Assembly (NCBI RefSeq): GCF_024679245.1
Contig: NC_090173.1
Location: 14,015,501-14,079,500 of the forward strand
DNA length: 64,000 bases
Source: Pseudorasbora parva
Taxonomy: Eukaryota > Chordata > Actinopteri > Cypriniformes > Gobionidae
Reading direction: 5' to 3'
Shown: positions 19,460-51,005 of the stretch, one piece after another
Position numbering within the stretch: position 1 is the stretch's first letter
Layout: every line of letters starts with the position of its first letter
Notes under the pieces: model-generated
The model's input: the letters and a program-made list of their open reading frames with translations, nothing else
Database searches by the model: none
Told to the model about the DNA's origin: nothing
Program-made: the position numbers and the translations under genes

Positions 19460-20515
19460 GGCGGATAGTTAGTTTGCCAATTTCTGCCAAAGCACAGTAT
19501 CTGTTTGTAACAAGGTTTGTAGATGGGAAGGAAGGAGGCGGGAACCGGTGAACGTTTCACAACTTTTTAATTCAAAATAAACAAAACGAAAGTAAAACCG
19601 CGGGCAGCTTACAGACGACTGCCCACAAATACCCACAAAATAAAACGTGGGCAGCCCCTCACGGATGACTGCCCACACAAACATAATAAAACTTAAACAA
19701 AACTTAAACTCATTCCTTCTGCTGCAATGAGGTCACTGACACTAGCAAGATGGACTGAAAGGAGGCTGACAATATTCGATTACTCATGTTCATTGTTTAG
19801 ACCATGGAAAGTATATAAACTTTATTACAGGCTCTAGGCCCAACGACAAGACATACAAAAAAAAAAAAAAAAGGCATAGAAACATACACACACACATACA
19901 GACATACTTGATTCATGAGAGCCTTAACAGGCACCCATGCCATGAGCTGCACCTAGGGCTTGTAAGCATCATTATAATACTGTTTTGAGACTCATCAAGT
20001 CGGGACATGAACTTTAACATTAGGTTCCTCAAGAGAGCCTGTAAAGTGCTTAACCTTGAGTCACAAAAGAGCTTACTTGCACTGGTACAGTCTGGTAAAG
20101 TCTTACCTTTGAGTTAACTTCTTGGCAGAACATGCAGGCATTCCAGTTCATGGTCACAACAGAACTCCTTGTGAATGTTAGTGGATTGCTTGGACCAGCA
20201 CCTTTATCCACATCTGCAGATTTTTCACTGGACTTTGGTTTCAGCCTGGAAATGTGTTTTTTACTAGTAAAAGAATGTGTAACTACACTGATAATTACCC
20301 GTTAATTAAAAAAATACTTTATACAGTATAAATATTTTGTTAATTTTCCTGATAGTACCCCTTTATTCCCCCAATATTACAAATTGTTCCCTTATACCTA
20401 CACGTACTTACTTTATAGTTACACTATAATTACAGAAAGTTATGCTGTAAATTCACTTTAATTATGCAGTACTTTCCGGGCCGTAATCTAAAGCGTTACC
20501 CATTTTTTTTATGTG
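19460..20515. other. Repeat debris, no gene recognised
   Basis: 19500-19690 contains two related GCCCACAAA/ACTGCCCACA boxes resembling LTR material. 19855-19875 is an A run. 20250-20500 looks like one end of a miniature element (GGGCCGTAATCTAAAGCG). None can be delimited. Confidence 0.35.
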
Positions 20516-20519
20516 AAAA

Positions 20520-20735
20520 TGAAAACAACGGTAGGGGTGATGTCGCAGTGGGCAAGTGATAACCAGTAGCCGAGTGGCCTCGTAGTGAAGCAAGTGCATT
20601 CTGGGAGTTATTTTTAACCACATTTTCTCAGTCTAGAAGGCACCAAATTCAAAAATAATTTTACATTTCTACTACATAAATGACTAAATTTAAATACACA
20701 TTCATCTTCCCAGGACTGAATACCCCTTTAATGTT
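20520..20735 (-). mobile_element. piggyBac-like miniature element, truncated copy
   Basis: Inverted relative to 21770-22537. It contains TTTCTCAGTCTAGAAGGCACC and ends AATACCCCTTTAATG, i.e. the same terminus with TTAA. It lies 150 bp upstream of the conserved promoter block of gene C. Confidence 0.6.
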
Positions 20736-20884
20736 TAATGTCATACAGGTGTCAGTAGTTCTCTGTGTTTTTGTTGTTTTCTTCTCAGTGTTTTTTAGTT
20801 CCTGTTTAATATTTGTTATCAACATTAAATTAATCTGCAGTTGGATCATTTTTGCATCCTGTAATCTGCTGTGTACGTACAACA

Positions 20885-21012
20885 ATTTTGGATTGTGCCA
20901 TAGTTTTTGACAGTCTCCACCTCCAATACCAGACATAGCCACTCCCACTTTACCTGTTTATGTATTTAGACCAAACTAAAATGTGGAAGTTTGTGTTCAT
21001 TGTTCTGTGAAT
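20885..21012 (+). promoter_or_regulatory. Conserved proximal promoter / 5' UTR block of gene C
   Basis: This stretch is also present upstream of the orphan exon 1 of gene D (54486-54605, minus strand). Shared strings are TTGGATTGTGCC, CTCCACCTCCAA, ACCAGACA, CTCCCACTTTA and CTGTGAATATGGCTTT. There is no canonical TATA. Conservation next to a start codon in two paralogues suggests regulatory or 5' UTR sequence; recent duplication is the alternative. Confidence 0.5.
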
Positions 21013-41645
<20,633 letters not shown>

Positions 41646-42545
41646 CAATCAAAACAGAAATAACATGTTTTACTTTAATTTTAAATAAGAAGAAGTAAAT
41701 TCACAAAACAAAACAATGTGAAAAATTCCATGAATCTGAAAAATGTGCAAAATCACTTCTGACTTATTTTATTGCATGAAACTCATTGAGCAGCTGGAGC
41801 ATGGATAGTGTTTGTTTACTTTTAATGTACTTTTTTTTTTTTTGTGTTTTTACACAAAAATTAACCTCCTTTAACAAAATTGCGTAAGAGGCACAACTGT
41901 GTAAGATAAGATTCAATCTGAAATAATTTAAAAAAATAATTTGATTTGAAATAAATAATATATATTTGTATGTTTATTTTCATATAATTTTGTTTATCAC
42001 TTATATTCTCATCTATGCAGAAAATTGTAGTTGTGACATCAAATAACTGAGCCATGCTAATGAGCCTGCTGAAAATGTACCTATTTACTGGTGATGGATA
42101 AATATTTATCAAATTATTTGTTATCATTAAATGATATGCTGGAACAAAATACAATGTTTTGCAAGATACAATGATGTTAATCTTTGCTATTTGCCAGAGC
42201 TTAATCAATAATTTCATTTTTAATAGATAAATGTTCAAAAGATGTTTGACTAACGGATGTTGTTGCCTAGAGTTTTTGCTTCAAACTTATGTGAGAATAA
42301 TTGTAGCTATTCATTAACATAAAACAATATATTGATTTCAATTTTGTAAGACACTTTTTGCTTACAAAGCCCATATGGGAAGAGGTGTGAACGATCATGA
42401 ATAATGCTGTAATTGACACCTGAGAGAGCAAAAGAACCACATAATGAACTGCATAATGAATGTACCTTTGAGTTAGGCATTTGACTGAGAGGGAGCCTAA
42501 GATTTTTTACATTGTAAAAAATATATATTGTACAACAAATGGTAA
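41646..42545. other. 3' flank of gene C, paralogous to gene E flank
   Basis: Sequence from the stop to about 42240 recurs inverted downstream of gene E in two blocks (56395-56660 and 54750-54965). The poly(A) site of gene C is presumably here; AATAAATAATA near 41950 is the best AATAAA candidate I see. No other gene. Confidence 0.6.
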
Positions 42546-42554
42546 ATGACTGGT

Positions 42555-43990
42555 GGTGTAACGACCGCTCTAAAACAGAAGGTAGGATCCAAACGCAGTT
42601 CTTTATTGAGAGGGTAATCCACAATCGCATTCAACAAACAGGCAAGAAGTCATAACAGGTAGGCAGTCCAATCAGGCAAACAAAACAAGGGACAGAGGCA
42701 AAAGGGTAATCCAGGACATAGGTAAGAATTCCAACAAAACCAAGAAACCTGAAACCAGAGATAACGCTCAGAAATGCAGTGTGAGACAAAACAAGACTTC
42801 GCAATGAATGACTGAGTGAACAATTTTTTGATTTTTTGGACGTTTTGACTTCTCTCTCTCGTACCGCCCCGGTTCCAAAAACATCAAACCCGATTCATCT
42901 CACATTTTAGACCAATCCGAACTCCCGTCTACTCCTGAATGTATTTTACCCAAGACTCTTTTTGTCTCCACTCTCAGGTGGGAGGTCGAATCGAAGGTTA
43001 TATCTGCCTTAGAAGGGGTAACGCCTCCGCCTGACTGCACACCGAATCATTTGTTTGTGCCAGAGGGAAATCGGCCTGACGTGATTCAGTGGGGACATTG
43101 TTCCAGCATAGCTTGTCATCCAGGGGTTCACCTTACCAGTTTTTTGGTAATGCAACGATTCTGGTGGCCACGTATGGCTCACAACATCCGTGATTTTGTC
43201 TTGGCTTGCTCGGTCTGTGCCACTGGTAAAACTTCCAATCGTCCTCCAGAGGGGTCTTTGAAACCGTTGCAGGCCCTCCAAGACCCTGGTCCCATATCGC
43301 TCTAGATTTTATTACCGCCCTCCCACCCTCCCAGGGCAAATGGCCGTTTTGACTGTTGTGGACCGGTTCTCAAAGGTGGCTCATTTTATTCCTTTACCCA
43401 TATTACCCTTAGCTAAGGAGACAGCGGTTACTGTCATTGATCACGTCTTTCGATTACATGGCCTCCCGATGGACGTGGTGTCTGACAGGGTCCCCAGTTC
43501 TTGTCCAAATTTTGGCAAGAGTTTTGTAAACTTCTGGGGGCGAGTGTCAGTTTATCTTTTGGGTTTCATCCTCAGAGCAATGGTAAAATCGAGAGAGCCA
43601 ACCAATATCTGGAGAGAGTGTTGCGATGTTTGGTTTCCAGGAATCCTTCTTCCTGGAGTCAGCAGCTCTCAATGGTGGAGTATGCTCACAATTTGTTACC
43701 AGTGTCAAGGTTACGGTCTGGAGGAGAGAAGTTGGGTTCCTGCTAGAGACATCCTGGATCACTCCCTGATCGATGATTACTGTTGTTTAGTTGTTCCACT
43801 CAGCACTGGGATCACGAGAAATGACCACACAGGATTGTAGCACTATCTCCAGCTGTCTACCGAGATCCCTGCGTCATCTACCATCTTGCTTGTGACCGTC
43901 TGACCCACCTGTGTTGTTGTTTGTGTAACCAGTTTCAACCGTGAGTTGTTGGAAATAAAGAGCGTCTTTGCACTCGCATCCTGAGCATGT
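42555..43990 (+). mobile_element. Ty3/Gypsy fragment with integrase, frameshifted
   Basis: The left part (42555-42830) resembles LTR sequence. From 43040 the plus strand encodes integrase pieces: zinc-binding HPGVHLTSFL...CSVCATGK, a stop at 43305, then VVDRFSKVAHFIPL and [11 protein letters not shown] (43340-43500), and in another frame [20 protein letters not shown] (to 43730). AATAAAGAGCG near 43960 and TTTGTTACA suggest the 3' LTR end. Gag, protease and RT are absent; dead. Confidence 0.7.
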
Positions 43991-43999
43991 CTTTGTTAC

Positions 44000-45464
44000 A
44001 GTTTATCACAATAAATGTATTGGTTTGTGATTTAGATATCAGTGCACATGCTATTTTCTGAAATTGTGGTCTGTGGAAGTCTGTGGTCCAGTGACACTTT
44101 ACTACATAAACATGCGTGTGGGAAGGAAGAATTTCAAAATTGAATTAAATTAAAAGCTGATTGTTTAATGACTTTATTATTGATGGTTGTTAATAAAACC
44201 ATATTTTTTACTCAAAGGTCCAGTCTCTGTTCTTCAATTACTGGCTGTTGAACTTGTGTTGCTGAATGGGTTTCAAATGAGTTCCATGGGCAATAGTCCC
44301 TGGTGGCATAGTCAGGAATTAAGCATGACCTTTTGACATAGCTTGGTTACATGAGCAAAACTGAACACTCACAATGATTTGCCACACCTCAACTATTTAT
44401 TTTCTTGGGCTGTCTTACAGGTTTTTGAGATTGTATGCAAGATTTCTTACAGCACTATCAAAATAGCTTAAGTTAACCAAAGTTCACTATCATCCTTGAA
44501 TTTATGCATAGCCGAATTAATAATCACAGTTTTGAGTTGTTTTTCTGCACTTAGGAAATAAGTAATAGCTTATAAACACTTATCTAGGATTTGAGCCAGC
44601 TAAGTAACACAATGTACACTGATCTAATAGGACACTTCATACAAATCCATAACTTTTTACCTGAGTTTTATTTTGCCCTTTATCCCTCTTGCTTATTGCA
44701 TGATTACCTGACAAATAAAAAGACAGCCGGGTATGGAATATGCAATTATTTTGAGTGTGAGCCTGTGTATAATCTTTACATTTCTGCTAAAATAAAATAA
44801 AAAACAAATAATAGTCCATGAGCAGAAAAAGTAAGTTGATTTGCTGTTGTTGTTTTTAATTTTATGAAAATTCCTTTGTGGTTAAACTCATCAAGTTTAA
44901 GTGATGTTTTATTAAACAAATTTCGGGAGAAGCATGTGCAGATAATTAAACTTAATTAACCATGAGTGGAGCACATCAAGCTAATCAATGATAAGAGGTG
45001 TGTATATACAGCAGATTTACCTTCTTTCCTTGACCATTTTCATTTTTAGCATGGATGGCTTTTCTGGCAGGTCGTCTCGACTGCTCACACTGTAAAGATC
45101 ACTCAAACAACTCGAAGCAATTTTGCAATGCTAAAAAATGTTATAATAAATAAATAAATAAATAAATAAATAAAAAAATAAAAAAATAAATAAATGATGA
45201 CAGGGTCACGTTTGGATAGTGTAAAAAGTTCACACCGCAGACTTGCAACAGGGGAAACTACAACAGAAATAGAAATCTTAAGTAATTTCTTACAGGCACA
45301 CATCAATCTTTTTTTGTGATTGCCGCCTCTGAGTACTACAGACAGATATTTTTCACATGCAACAATTGCGTTCATCATGGACCCGCAGAGTGTTGTCGTG
45401 GTGATGAACTATAAATATAATGTTACTTGCTGTTAAAGCTTAATCACTAAAAAGATGCCAATAC

Positions 45465-45539
<75 letters not shown>

Positions 45540-45860
45540 ATTTGTGTGCGAGAGAGAGAGAGAGTGTGCATGTGCCTCTGTGCGTGCATGTGAAAATTTA
45601 CCCAATTATAAATCCACCCAATTTATATATTTTTATCATACCATGCATGTGTGGATATTTTTGCTTCAACCCTATTGAAACACCTGAACAAGCTAATCAA
45701 TGTCTAAAGGTTTACTCTTGAAGCTAGATGCAGTTGAGTTTTATCAGAGCTGAACTCTGCAGGACTCAGGCACTTCAGGCCCAGAGTTCAACACCCCCTG
45801 CAATAGTGTATGCCATTATAAACCAGTTAATTCTCACAGGATATATTCAAATTCTATGTG
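44000..45860. other. Spacer without recognised gene
   Basis: AT-rich. It contains an (AAAT)n-like run at 45145-45195 and a (GT)n at 45467-45538. 45690-45800 resembles a common fish repeat (CAGAGTTCAGCTCTG type). No exon 5-9 of gene D was found here. Confidence 0.5.
45467..45538. repeat. (GT)n microsatellite
   Basis: About 36 GT units; reading frames of alternating Val/Cys across it are artefacts. Confidence 0.95.
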
Positions 45861-45863
45861 CAC

Positions 45864-45930
45864 CTGGAAGGATGCTGTTCCACTCAGTCTGATGCTCTCA
45901 TTGGCTCGATCCACCATACTCCGCAGCTGA
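45864..45930 (-). pseudogene. Gene D remnant: 3' end of a CYP2 exon 4
   Basis: Read on the minus strand, QLRSMVDRANESIRLSGTAS followed by FQ and a GT donor aligns with the end of exon 4 in genes C and E ([20 protein letters not shown] in E). The 5' two thirds of the exon are not recognisable. It has the same orientation as the orphan exon 1 at 54288, so both probably belonged to one gene torn apart by the LTR elements between them. Confidence 0.7.
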
Positions 45931-46053
45931 AGGTCCAAGGTCCGTCCCTGGGGGCACCGTGTAAGCGTATCTGATGCGGATGACTCCCTGACGGGCTGGG
46001 GGGTGACCACGAGTGGATGCCTCATTTGGCTGATCCAAGCAGGAACTAATGAG

Positions 46054-46055
<2 letters not shown>

Positions 46056-46125
<70 letters not shown>
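46056..46125. repeat. (AT)n microsatellite abutting the Gmr1-like LTR
   Basis: About 35 AT units directly against the LTR end TGTGACGGGG. Confidence 0.95.
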
Positions 46126-46128
<3 letters not shown>

Positions 46129-46515
46129 GACGGGGTGAAGAAGTACACGACACAGGAGGGCAGGTGAATTTCCCCGAAGGGTGGATTTATTAATGAAAGT
46201 GGAAGTGAGAAGTGCGTCGAGTGGGGTGCTCCGTGCTCGGTGTGGTCTCTCTTGCGTCCTCGGTGCTCGCGGTGATCTGGATCCGTGCTCAGAGTGAGTG
46301 CTGGCCGTCACACGCTGCTCTCTGGAGGGAGAATGGAGACAACAGTTAGCCGAGTCTTCTGGAGATATCTCTCACCTCTTTGGGCGGCGGGCAGGCTTAT
46401 AAAGCCGCCCGCTGATGAGCTGCAGCTGTGACGGCTCAGCCTGTGATGAGCGGGTGCAGGTGTTCCCGCCTTGTTTCCAGGGCGACGCTGATGAGCGCTC
46501 GGGACACTTGTCACA
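46126..46515 (-). repeat. 3' LTR of the Gmr1-like element
   Basis: On the minus strand it runs TGTGACAAGTG...CCCCGTCACA, with a TATAAG-type box (near 46395) and AATAAA (near 46190) in promoter-then-polyadenylation order. The 5' LTR is absent from the window. Confidence 0.8.
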
Positions 46516-47805
46516 CTCCCCCCCCCTAAGCGACGTCCTGGTCCTGCGGAGAAGCGGGGAAACTGGGGGGGGGGGGGGGGGGGAGTGGAGCCTGACAGAC
46601 CTGCGAAAGCTGACCACATCCGGGAAAGACCATCGGCGTTGGCGTTGGCCGTTGGCCGTCCCGGCACGATGTTGGACGGTGAAGTTGAAGTCCTGGAGCG
46701 CCAGGAACCACCGCGTCACCCTGGCATTCGTCTCCTTGGCCCGGGCCATCCATTGAAGTGGTGCGTGGTCAGTGGTCAGGGTGAAGTGGCGGCCCAGGAG
46801 GTAATACTGGACCTCCAGGACTGCCCACTTGACGGCCAACGCCTCCCGTTCCACGGTTGCGTAGCGCTGTTCTGCTGGGGTCAGCTTTCGGCTAATGTAG
46901 ATCACCGGGTGTTCCTCGCCGTCGGTGACCTGGGAAAGGACGGCTCCCAACCCGGTGTCGGAGGCGTCCGTCTGCAGCAGGAAGGGGCTATTGAAGTCGG
47001 GCGCTCGTAGGACCGGGGCCGAGGTGAGGGCCGACTTGATGCGGTGGAACGCCGCCTCCGCCTCGGTGCTCCACAGGATCTTCTCTGGCTGCCCCTTCCT
47101 GGTCAGGTCTGTCAGGGGAGAGGCTAAGGAGGAGAAGTCAGGGATAAAGCACCGATAGTAACCCGCCAACCCCAAAAAGGCTCGTACCTGCGTCTTCGTG
47201 GTGGGACGGGGAGCGGAGAGAATCGCAGATACCTTCTTCTCCTGGGGTCGGATCAGGCCCCGTCCCACCTGGTAGCCGAGGTACTTGGCTTCTGCGAGTC
47301 CTAGGTGGCATTTCCGGGGGTTGGCGGTCAGCCCAGCCCGACGTAACTCCGACAGCACCTTCCGCAGCTGGTCCAGGTGGTCCTCCCAGGTCTCGGAGTG
47401 TACCACCACGTCATCCAAGTAGGCCGCCGCGTAGGCTTGGTGGGGTCGGAGCAGGATGTCCATGAGCCGCTGGAAGGTGGCGGGTGCTCCGTGCAGGCCG
47501 AAAGGGAGGACGCGGTATTGCCAGTGGCCGCTCGGAGTGGAGAAGGCTGTCTTTGGCTTGGCCTGAGTGGAGAGGGGTACCTGCCAATACCCTTTCGTGA
47601 GGTCGAGGGTGGAAATGTACCGCGCCCTCCCCAGGCGGTCCAGCAGCTCATCTACGCAGGGCATGGGATAGCCGTCGAACTCCGAGACCTCGTTGAGCCG
47701 GCGGAAGTCGTTGCAGAAGCGGAAGGTGCCATCGGGCTTTGGGACCATCACAATCGGGCTGGACCACGGGCTGCGTGATGGTTCGATGACCCCTAACTTC
47801 AACAT
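46500..47805 (-). pseudogene. Gmr1-like reverse transcriptase-RNase H
   Basis: Open frame with no stop through the RT: VMVPKPDGTFRFCNDFRRLN, first catalytic Asp in STLDLTKGYWQV (residue 68 of the frame), LPFGLHGAPATFQRLMD, catalytic YLDD (129-132), then the thumb (FLGLAGYYRCFIPDF). RNase H follows with LLQTDASDTGLGAVLS, VEREALAVKWAV and TDHAPLQWM. The end of RNase H slips frame near the G-run at 46565-46582 (NADGLSR lies in the neighbouring frame). The N-terminal linker to INT is lost. The first Met (47805) is not a real start. Confidence 0.85.
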
Positions 47806-49300
47806 CTGACGACTCCTGGGGCCGTCCGGACGTCATGCTCCAGGACGTGAGTCCGCCCGGGGCGAGGGGAGAACACCGCAGAAAACTGACTGACCAGGTG
47901 TTGCAACTCCGACTTTTGGGCCGCCGACAGTTGGGGGTCCATGTCTACAATCACGGGTGGGGACTCCGTGAACGCGGAGAGCTGGGGCCCGGTCCCGACC
48001 CAGCGCTTCAGGAGGTTGATGTGGTACAGCTGGTCGGCTCTCCTCTTCCCAGGCTGCCAGACCCGGTAGGTGACGGGCCCGACCTTCTCGGCGACCGTGA
48101 AGGGACCCTGCCAGGTGGCCAAGAACTTACAGGTGGCGGTCGGGACCAGGACCAAGACATGGTCCCCGCGCTGGAACTCTCTGGGTTGGGCGGCCCGGTC
48201 GTAGTGCCTCCGTTGGGCCTGCTGGGCTTTGGCCAGGTGCTCCAGGACGATGGGCATCACGCGGTCGATCCTGTCGCGCATCTGCCGCACGTGCTCGATC
48301 GTGGAACGGTGTACCCCCGGTTGTTGCTCCCAGGCCTCCTTGGCCACGTCGAGCAGTCCGCGGGGTTGCCGGCCGAAGAGGAGCTCAAACGGGGTGAAGC
48401 CGGTGGATGCTTGGGGGACTTCCCGGATGCCAAAGAGGACGTAGGGCAGCATCTTGTCCCAGTCCCGTGGGTCTTCGGCGGCCACCCGCCGCAGCATCTG
48501 CTTGAGCGTCTGGTTGAATCGCTCGACGAGGCCGTCGGTCTGGGGGTGGTACACCGTTGTGCGGAGCTGTTGGACCTTCAGGAGCCTGCAGAGATCTGCC
48601 ATCATCCGGGACATGAACGGGGTGCCCTGGTCAGTCAGAATCTGGGCGGGGATGCCCACCCGGCTACACAGAAGGAAGAGCTCCTGGGCGATGGCCTTGG
48701 TGGTGGCTTTCCGGAGGGGAATGGCCTCTGGGTAGCGGGTGGCATAGTCCACGATGACGAGGATGTGTTCGAACCCCCGGGTGGACTTCGGCAGCGGCCC
48801 CACCAGATCCATTCCGATTCGCTCGAAGGGCCCCTCTATGATGGGCAGCGGAATCAGCGGGCTGGGGGGAGGAACTCGTGGCGATGTCCGCTGGCAGGTG
48901 GGGCAGGCTTGGCAGAAGCGCTTCACCTCGGCCTCCAGGCCGGGCCAGTGGAAGCGATCTCGGATCCGTTGGATGGTATTCTGAGCCCCGAGGTGGCCTG
49001 CCATGGGGTGTGCGTGGGCGATCTCCATCACTGCCTCGGTCTTGCTTCGGGGCACGACGAGCAGGTTTTTTTCCTCCCCCCTTCGCTGAGCGACACAGTA
49101 GAGCAGGCCTTGTTCAATTTTGAAGTGGGGCGTAGGGTGCGGCGCGGGCTGTAGGTCCTTCCCCTCCGCGACCCGTACTTGCGCCCAGCAGTGTTTCAGA
49201 CGGTCGTCCTCGTGCTGCTCGCGGGCGAATGCCCCGGCCCCCGAGACCTGCTGGAATAGATCATAGAACAGGTTAGCAGCTTGGGGGGTGGACTCACCGT
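47799..49300 (-). pseudogene. Gmr1-like integrase (upstream of RT)
   Basis: Retroviral-type integrase. Counting from the frame's first Met at 49430: zinc-binding His141/His146 and Cys176/Cys179 (HPMAGH, CPTC), catalytic Asp208 (GMDLVGPLP), Asp267 (LTDQGTPF) and Glu303 (DGLVERFN) with normal spacing. After the core comes a GPFTVAEKVGPVTYRV-type C-terminal domain and then the RT approach sequence (SQFSAVFSPRPGRTHVLEHD), ending at 47799. The catalytic triad is intact. Residues before about 40 come from flanking non-element sequence, marking the truncation. The overlapping 439-codon plus-strand frame is an antisense shadow. Confidence 0.85.
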
Positions 49301-49499
49301 CTCGGGGGCTGTCGGAAGCCAACAGCACAGGACGCCGTCTGGTCGAGAGGCCATATGAGAAACAACGATTAATTCCCACAAAGCTGCAATGCCTTTTGAT
49401 TATTTGATCAAAACTTCTTTCATGGTACACTTACACACACACATACGAGAGAAGTGCCAATCATATGCATATTCCACATTTTATCATAAATGTGGGGGC

Positions 49500-49630
49500 A
49501 TGCACTGGTCTTGGTCTTGACTCGGTCTCGGCCCTTCAAAGTCTTGGTCTTGTCTTGGTCTCGGCCCTTCAAAGTCTTGGTCTTGTCTTGGTCTCGGCCC
49601 TTCAAAGTCTTGGTCTTGTCTTGGTCTCGG
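49500..49630. repeat. 33-bp minisatellite (about 3.5 units)
   Basis: Unit TCTCGGCCCTTCAAAGTCTT plus GGTCTTGTCTTGG, repeated at 33-bp spacing. It looks like the end of a fish DNA transposon (GGTGGTCTTGACTACAACAC terminus near 49655). Confidence 0.8.
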
Positions 49631-49659
49631 TTTAGGTGGTCTTGACTACAACACTACCT

Positions 49660-50455
49660 GTAACATTGTAATAGTGAGTTTTTGTCGAGAGGTTAAAAGC
49701 TTTTCACAATACTTTGGTATGTCCTTTATAATGAATACAAATAATTATTGCATTTAAATATTTTTTATCATTAAAAAAAATGTTATTTCTGTTTTACAGC
49801 AAGCATTTTGTCATGTCCCTGAGGTTCTTTGCTGAATTTGTACTTGGAAAATAATTAATAAAATGTGCAAAGTGTCTATAATTTTTGGCAATAATGCAAG
49901 TATTTATTTGTATTCTTTGCTTCTGAAAATAAAAAAAATAAAAAAATGCAAGATATTTGATAAAAAAAACAACTTATAAAGTTACATCCCTTAGTGTGAA
50001 CTCAACCCCGTCACGCCAACCATTTTCCGCCCATAATAATTTAGACTCCACCCATTTGTGAAAGGGGGTCCAAATGTGTGAACCTTCATTTGTCTATTGA
50101 ACTCCCCCCTTCCTTGTGATTTAATCAAAATGGATGATGTATTTAAACCAAGCGGCAACCTCCTGCGATCTCTCTTGAAGCCAATACGGAAGTAATGCAA
50201 ACTGCAATTCATAGACTGGCCACTAGAGACAGGCTCCAGAAGGGAGCAGAATCTTATTGAGTGAGGTGTCATCAACTTCAACGCTCACAATGCCTTCTCA
50301 CAATTTCGTATGGTACCTTTTGTTTATGTTATGATCTGATTAGGGCATCCCAGGAGGGGTTCAAGCTCTGGCCATCATGGTCATTCGGTCACAGATGGCT
50401 AATTACCATCTGCCATTATCGCTACAATTTATATAACAAAGAACTGCACTTTTAT
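49660..50455. other. No gene recognised
   Basis: AT-rich spacer; a few short frames and no known motif. Confidence 0.45.
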
Positions 50456-50672
50456 ATGGTGTAAATAGAATTTATATCTATTTTCACTTAGTAAATAAAA
50501 TCTTCAGCTATTTACAGTTAATGTAAATATCATCTATCACTAAGAAAATATTATTAATATTAACACTTGGTGTAAATAGCATCTGTTGCTATTTGCACTT
50601 ATTGTAAATAGAAATTATCATTAAGATAATATTCTATTTTCACTGAGTGTTAATAAAACTTTTGCAACTGAG
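50455..50672. repeat. Degenerate ~40-bp AAATAG-type tandem repeat, split by transposons
   Basis: Units such as TGTAAATAGCATCTGTTGCT and ATTTGCACTTATTGTAAATAG recur here, then at 52485-52528 and 53898-53945. One array has been split by the hAT element (50673-52476) and an LTR element (52531-53899). Confidence 0.65.
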
Positions 50673-50921
50673 CAGAGGTGGGTAGAGTAGCCAAAATCTT
50701 TACTCAAGTAAAAGTACAAGTACTTACGGAAATATTTACTCAAGTAAAGTAAAAGTAACAATCGTAATAGTTACTTGAGTAAGAGTAAAAAAAGTATTAG
50801 ATGAAAAAACTACTCAAGTACTAAGTTACTAGTTACTTTCGATCTTATTGATACGAAGCAAAAACCCTGAATTTCAGACTACTTAGAGAGCTTTTACACA
50901 CCTCCAAATATTTGTGTGTGT

Positions 50922-51005
<84 letters not shown>

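Larger units (their letters stand above)
46126..49340 (-). mobile_element. Gmr1-like Ty3/Gypsy retrotransposon, 5'-truncated, integrase before RT
   Basis: On the minus strand: integrase (49300-47799), reverse transcriptase and RNase H (47805-46500), a purine-rich tract of G (46516-46524, CCCCCCCCC on plus) and a 3' LTR (46126-46515). The INT-RT-RH order is the reverse of normal Ty3/Gypsy and matches the Gmr1-type group described from fish and other deuterostomes. Gag, protease and the 5' LTR are missing. A deletion with frame change joins INT to RT. Confidence 0.85.

Noticed and set aside
47835..49154. 439-codon plus-strand open frame
   Set aside because: Lies antisense to the well-supported integrase; Gly/Leu/Val-rich with no domain. 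A shadow frame.
49500..49630. CRISPR-like repeat array
   Set aside because: Contiguous 33-bp tandem units without spacers, in vertebrate DNA; a minisatellite.
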